The notes under the pieces: model-generated
What the model saw: the letters and a program-made list of their open reading frames with translations, nothing else
Told to the model about the DNA's origin: nothing
Databases searched by the model: none
Position numbers and translations under genes: made by a program
Source of the DNA: Prinia subflava
Lineage: Eukaryota; Chordata; Aves; Passeriformes; Cisticolidae
Assembly: GCF_021018805.1 (NCBI RefSeq)
Contig: NW_026960611.1
Coordinates: 2,418,001 to 2,482,000, forward strand
Direction: 5' to 3'
Length of the DNA: 64,000 bases
In this document: positions 59,773 through 64,000 of the stretch, one piece after another
Layout: each line of letters starts with the position of its first letter
How positions within the stretch are numbered: the stretch's first letter is position 1

Positions 59773-60845
59773 GTTACTATAGCAACCCCGAAGGCCAAGG
59801 AGCTGCCTCCGGGGAAGATACCTTCAAGGACAGCAGACACGCAGCACAGAGGGTTTGCCGCAGCAAGTCTTGTGTGACTCTTTCCAGAATTGGGACTAGC
59901 CGAGCTGGGCAACTTGTTACAACCGAGTCTGACAGTTCTGAGGGGGAAGAAACTGAGGACGAAACTGATGAGATCAGTGCTGCCCCAAATAGGCGAAGGA
60001 GGGGAAAGATAGCAAGAAGAGCGATTAGAGAGCGGAGCCCAATTGCCCGACATACTAGGAAAAAAGAAAGAAAGCCAGTTCTGCAAGCTCCGCTGAGACA
60101 AGCTGTCGGTAATCAAGGGCCAGTATATGTGAAGGTCCCATACTCCCTCATAGAGTTAGAACAGTGGAAAACCACTGTGGGGAAGTATAAGGAGAACCCA
60201 GATAAAGTAGCACAACTAGTAGCTGTCAACTCCCAAAATCCTGATTGGGTTGATTTGAATTCTATGTTAGACACATTACTTGATCCTACTGAGAGACGAA
60301 TGGTTAATAAGGCAATTACTACTTTCGTGGAAGGGGGCATAGCTAGTGGACTGCTTCAAGGTACTGTCACTCAGATATTTCCGCTTGAAAACCCAGAGTG
60401 GGATCCGAATGTACCAGGACAGATGGCAAGGTTAAAACGATACCAAAACCTTGTGGTATATGGGTTGAAGCATGGTGTCCCTAAAGCTATAAATTGGTCA
60501 AAACTTTATGAAGTGAGGCAAAATTATGATGAATCACCTACTGATTTTTTAAACAGGTTAAGAGAAACTGCCATCAAATATACTGATCTAGACCCTGAAT
60601 CAGGTGATGGGAAAGCACATCTGGTTTTGCTGTTTATGGGTCAAGCTTCAAATGATATAAGAAGAAAACTGCAAAAGATAGAGGGAGTTCGAGATCTAGA
60701 TAAACTTCTAGAAGTGGCCTGGAAGGTGTTTCGAGATAGAGGTCCAAATGAGAGAGGCAAATTCCAACCTGGTAAGAAGGCAACTCAGGAAAAGCCATCC
60801 AAGAAAGCTCCCCCTACAGAGAAAGACAGCATCCTCACAGAGTGA
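59664..60845 (+). pseudogene. gag: Gag, capsid part (second frame)
   Basis: Open for 393 codons. After a basic/acidic linker the capsid N-terminal domain begins around PVYVKVPYSLIELEQW (about 60120). The major homology region is clear: YEVRQNYDESPTDFLNRLRE (about 60508-60567), of gammaretroviral type. The charged helix after it leads to TGA at 60843-60845, just before the place where a CCHC nucleocapsid would be expected; none follows. The product would be a Gag without RNA-binding domain. The first ~25 codons are likely out of the original frame. Confidence 0.82.
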
Positions 60846-60900
60846 GCAAAAGGCAGACCACAACTTGCTGCAGATTGCAGGTGGGCCAGAATCCAGTGAT

Positions 60901-62739
60901 CTGTGCCAAATGATAACAACAGAGATTTGGAGCCAGCTTGTACTTTTTTATTTCTTTTAAGATGTGTTGAATACTTCATAGAGTCTGAAAAATATTCCAT
61001 GAGAATGCAATTCATCTAACATACCGCTTTGTAATTAATGGCTCTTACTTGCTCTTTTTTCCCCCTTAAATGGACACATTTGCATGCAGACAGCATCTCT
61101 ATGTAAACCCTTCTGTTCCTACCAATCACTCAGCTGAAGTCATAGCCCTTTTTTGTGACACCAACATGGGTTGCTGTGTGATTATGATGCTAAGGAGAGT
61201 ACATTATGGCTCCAGGTGAGGAATGAACAGCAGGGGCAGACAAAATTTCAGCTCAAAAATATACTGCTTGCATGTAAATACTGACATTGTCATATCACAA
61301 ATCTCACAGTGTAAGATTTTCAGATGCAAACATGCAAATAACTGTATGCAGAGTGGTTCTCCAGGCTCTCCAAAGTTCTCTAGAAACTGTTTGGGGTTTT
61401 TTTTTTGTTTTTTTTAAAAGGTGAATGTGCATGATTTCTTTGTGAGCATGAATTCTTAGGGTTCACTGACTTGTTTTTCTCTTCTGTGAGGAAATATCTC
61501 TTCTGCTCAACTTTTTTAATTTCCTGTGTGTTCCCAGTTTTACAGTTTCCAGTTCTTAACTGTGTGCCTCAGTCAGCAGGCATTTTGGTTTGAACACAGC
61601 CTGGCTGCTCAGTCTTTGCTACCAGTAGGAGTTCTTTCTCAGACATGAAACTTCAGAAACTAAGCCCAACTTCAAACAGAAGTACATCAGTGTGTTGGGT
61701 GTTTGGGCATTCTTGCACACAGAAAGTACAGGAAAACTGTCAAAATTATTTCAAATATGTGCTTTTTAAAATGTAAGAGGGAATTTTTTGCAACTGTGGT
61801 GCTCTGATTAACAAATATACACCATCTTGAAAATTAGGTAGCACAAAAGGACCTCTGATGATCACTTACTTAGCTGTCATACACTTTTGGTCCTTCTTGA
61901 GATATTTTCTTGCTATTAGTAATAACAACTAGTAGAAATAATTGTGACTAGAAAGAACAAGGCCTCACTTCACTAGATAAAGAGAAAAGAATAAATTATT
62001 GCCTTAAATAATTTAGGACTCTGAGCATACCAGAACAGCAAGAATTTACTACAAAATTATCCCCCACTGAGGCTGAGGTTTTCATTAAATCATTCCTACT
62101 GTTTCAAATTGCAAGTATGTTAAAAACCCTATTAAAAATCAGAAACTAGTTTGTTCATCAAGGATGAAGGTAAATGAAACCTCTTCAACACATGTGCCAT
62201 ATCTGGATTTGTATTGCAGCAAGCTGATGACTGTATTTAGTACCTGTATTGATTCCTTACTATTTTTTCCCCCAGTGTTGACTAGGAGACATTTCTGATT
62301 ATCTTACAATAAAACAGTGCTCAAAGTGAAAAGAAAGATGAAAGGCTTCAGAATCCTGTTTTTCAGCACTGATTAGAGATGGATGGAATTCAAATACGGT
62401 TCTATTCCTCAATCTTGAATTAAGGCCCGTCTGAAATCTACACAGCTGGAAAATACAGCTGGTAAGAAAAATCAAAAGAAATAGGTTCTCTTCCCTGTCC
62501 ACTAATGAAACAGCAGAGTTTTTCCCTCTTCCTGTTATTTGGAAAGCTTGCAAAATACTTGCAAAAAAACTGAAAAAAAACACCCCAAAGTTGAAAAAGT
62601 CAGGATTTTTCATGTATACTTGTAATCTCCAAAGTTGACTGGAGTAAAATACTTCTACCTTTAACTTTCCCCCTACTTCAGGTAAACTGCAAGTGTTCTC
62701 TAGACTTATGCATTGTGAAGTGACTCTCTTTTTGCAGAA
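60901..62739. other. Unique noncoding DNA
   Basis: No gene or repeat recognised; a T run lies near 61400. Confidence 0.5.
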
Positions 62740-63955
62740 ATACTCCTTACTGAGTTGAGAAGCTCAACATGAGCCAGGACTGCGTTCTTACAGTCCAGAA
62801 ATCCAACTGTGTCCTGGTGTTGTGGTTTAAGCCCAGAAGAAAATTAAGCAGCATGCAGACACTTGCCCCCTCGACTCCAGTGGAAAGGGGAGGAGAATCA
62901 AAGTAAAACTTGTAGGTTTAGGTAAGAACAATGTAATAGTTGAAAATAAGGTAAAATAGAGTAATAATGGTAAATAATCAATAATAATAATGATAATAAA
63001 AAGGGTAAAACAAGTGATGCACAATGCCATTGCTCACCACCCATTGACCAATGCCAGACCCCGCTTCCTAAACCCAGATCAGCCCCTCCTTCTGGGTAGC
63101 TCCTCTCAGTTTATGTACTGGGCATTCCATGGTATGGAATATCCTTGTGGTCAGTTTGGGTCACCGGTCCCAGCTGTGCTCCATCCCAGTTTCTTTTGCA
63201 AACCTTCTCACTGGCAGAGCATGAGACAAGGGGAGAAAAAAAACATCCTTAACTTAGTATAAACATGACTTGGCATAAAACCAAACCATCAGTGTGTTAT
63301 CAACACCATTCTCATTCTGAATCCGAAACACAGCACTGCAACAGCTCCTGAGGAGAAGTTAACTCTACTCTGGCTGAAACCAGGGCACCTGGACTACATC
63401 AAAAGACATGACCAACAGGTTGAGGGAGGTGATAAAATCCCTCTATTCTGCTCTCATAAGGCCCCATCTGGAGTTCAGGTCTGGGGCCTCCAACAGAAGG
63501 AGGTCATGGACTTGGTGGAATGAATTCAAAGGAAGGCTACAAAGATGATCAGAGGGGTGGAGCATCTGCTATGAGGAAAGGTTAAAAGAGTTGGGGTTGT
63601 TTTTCCTGTAGAAGGGAAACCTCTGGGTAGACTTTCCAGCAGACTTTTAGTACCTAAAGGGCACCTACAGGAAAGCTGGAATGTTTGTACCAGGGCATGT
63701 AGGGATACAACACAGGGTAATGGCTTTAAACCTAAAGGGTGTAGGTTTAATTTAGATATTTTTCACATCAGAGTCATGTAGCACTAAAACAGGTTGCCCA
63801 GAGAAGTTATGATGTCCTGTCCCTGGATGTATTTTAGGTCATGTTGGACAGGGCTGAGCAACCTGGTCTAGTAGAAGGTGCCCCTGTCCATGTCCAGGGG
63901 GTTGGTCTAGATGGTCTTTAAGGTCCCTTTCAACCCAAACCATTTCCATAATTCA
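62740..63955 (+). mobile_element. CR1 LINE 3' end, split by an ERVL LTR
   Basis: CR1 sequence runs 62740-62817 (GAGAAGCTCAACATGAGCCAG...) and resumes at 63388 (ACTACATCAAAAGACATGACC...), continuing through the RT tail and 3' UTR to about 63955 (GGTCCCTTTCAACCC, then ATAATTCAATGG). The two halves join exactly when the LTR and one CCTGG copy are removed. The terminal ATTCTRTG repeats are degraded. Confidence 0.92.
62813..63392 (-). repeat. ERVL solo LTR inserted in CR1, 5-bp TSD
   Basis: The LTR is 62818-63387 (570 bp), plus strand TGTTGTGGTTTAAGCCC...TGAAACCAGGGCA, flanked by CCTGG on both sides (62813-62817 and 63388-63392). The widespread avian ERVL LTR begins TGTCCTGGTTTCAGC in its sense orientation, so this copy is on the minus strand. 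An ATA/ATAATG-rich run lies at about 62955-63000. Confidence 0.95.
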
Positions 63956-64000
63956 ATGGTTCCAGGTTTGCTTAAACCAGAAATGTTCCCCTGATTCCTA

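Larger units (their letters stand above)
58493..60900 (+). mobile_element. Gammaretrovirus-like ERV, 5' end through gag, truncated
   Basis: LTR remnant, PBS and gag are present in order; sequence after about 60900 is not retroviral, so pol, env and the 3' LTR are missing. Capsid features and the short conserved helix shared with the gag remnant at 32.1-32.8 kb (DELKYAQL there, EELKYARL here) place it among class I (gamma-like) ERVs. Confidence 0.85.

Noticed and set aside
1..64000. CRISPR arrays, bacterial operons, riboswitches
   Set aside because: No spaced direct repeats or prokaryotic signals; the window is vertebrate DNA.

Overview
The window looks like gene-poor nuclear DNA of a bird, most likely a passerine. 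The evidence is CR1 LINE copies ending in the avian-type ATTCTRTG-like 3' terminus, several families of class II (ERVK-like) solo LTRs with 6-bp target-site duplications (TSDs), ERVL-type LTRs with 5-bp TSDs, and AT-rich unique sequence between them. I found no host protein-coding exon, rRNA or tRNA gene that I could support. Every convincing coding region belongs to an endogenous retrovirus (ERV).

Layout. 1-5064 (minus strand): the 5' two thirds of a betaretrovirus-like ERV, cut by the window edge. It has an LTR, a PBS, an open 902-codon gag, a dUTPase-protease frame and the start of pol. 5155-8280: a CR1 LINE with extreme loss of GG dinucleotides, followed by what looks like the 3' end of another ERV (purine tract plus LTR). 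8.3-30.7 kb: mostly unique AT-rich DNA carrying old CR1 pieces, an old ERVL LTR, three or four solo LTRs and two adjoining microsatellites. 30772-37442: a complete LTR-to-LTR provirus with a tRNA-Lys-type PBS, about 2.7% LTR divergence and a decayed interior. 38.8-48.7 kb: more solo LTRs, two of them only 40 bp apart. 49324-54505: a second LTR-to-LTR provirus with a 6-bp TSD, a gag fragment, a C-poor interior, a late 112-codon ORF and a nested ERVL-type solo LTR. 58.5-60.9 kb: a truncated gammaretrovirus-like ERV with a tRNA-Arg-type PBS and a gag split between two frames. 62.7-64 kb: a CR1 copy interrupted by an ERVL solo LTR at a 5-bp duplication.

The genes do not cooperate in a host pathway. 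They are layers of retroelement insertion, and nesting gives the order: the ERVL-type LTRs at 51.7 kb and 62.8 kb are younger than the elements they interrupt. The most informative signals are the GG-to-AG type depletion in the CR1 at 5.2-7.1 kb, a well-formed -1 frameshift signal at the gag/pro junction of the first ERV, and the late ORF with an apparent splice acceptor in the third. Insertion boundaries marked by exact TSDs are secure. Boundaries given without a TSD are approximate.
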